This document shows, one piece after another, positions 61,069 to 64,000 of a DNA stretch of 64,000 bases. Below the pieces are notes generated by a model. That model made no database searches. It saw only the letters and a program-made list of their open reading frames with translations, and had not been told where the DNA came from. A program made the translations under genes and the position numbers. The number at the start of each line of letters is the position of its first letter. Position 1 is the stretch's first letter. Source of the stretch: Propionibacteriaceae bacterium (GTDB lineage Bacteria; Actinomycetota; Actinomycetes; Propionibacteriales; Propionibacteriaceae); assembly GCA_031266665.1 (NCBI GenBank), contig JAISAO010000021.1:28452-92451 (forward strand), given 5' to 3'.

Positions 61069-64000
<2,932 letters not shown>

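Overview
This is a 64 kb chromosomal window from a high-GC Gram-positive actinobacterium. The evidence is RbpA, WhiA, a SufR-B-D-C-S-U operon, a membrane pyrophosphatase, GTG/TTG starts, and many genes whose TANNNT -10 box lies 6-7 bases before the start codon, which predicts leaderless mRNAs. A cytochrome c nitrite reductase with a System II cytochrome c maturation set points to anaerobic or microaerobic life. I cannot name the genus from sequence alone.

Layout. 1-3.3 kb: a BceRS-like two-component system (response regulator cut by the window edge) fused by overlapping starts to an ABC ATPase/FtsX-type permease. 3.4-8 kb: two DJ-1/PfpI-type proteins, a GyrI-like/VOC pair and an AlbA_2/RecG-like ATPase regulator behind a perfect palindrome. 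8-12.4 kb: a small UvrD-like helicase, then a DUF6394 membrane protein and an unusual TrkA-N ion channel; two 163-bp inverted-repeat elements flank the DUF6394 gene. 12.5-20.3 kb: trpS, a PHP phosphoesterase, alaS, an AAA/DUF4143 ATPase behind four 23-bp tandem repeats, and alr. 20.5-22.1 kb: an NADP-type secondary alcohol dehydrogenase and a PNPOx-like protein.

22.2-29.9 kb is the accessory, scrambled part. A membrane-anchored HNH-endonuclease gene is split by a 1.9 kb lower-GC cassette (MFS exporter plus broken phosphopantetheinyl transferase) bounded by perfect 67-bp direct repeats. Next come a decayed HTH/PIN toxin-antitoxin pair, a PadR/membrane-protein operon with a 29-bp palindrome, a methyltransferase, a winged-helix nucleotidyltransferase, and a Fic-XRE protein behind a tetranucleotide repeat. 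29.9-33 kb: a VanR/VanS-like pair divergent from vanY and vanZ homologues, with no vanHAX visible.

33-64 kb is core metabolism and housekeeping: the SUF Fe-S assembly operon under SufR; hppA (proton pyrophosphatase with a lipobox); a degenerate 6-phosphogluconolactonase; rbpA; secG; tpi-pgk-gap; whiA-yvcK-rapZ; an nrfHA respiratory locus with its own heme-attachment machinery (TPR protein, CcdA, ResB, CcsA, TlpA-like) sitting between rapZ and uvrC; and uvrC-uvrA, with uvrA running off the right edge. The Suf proteins would supply clusters, hppA and Nrf would contribute to membrane energetics, and the ccd/res/ccs genes would mature the nine c-type hemes encoded by nrfHA.
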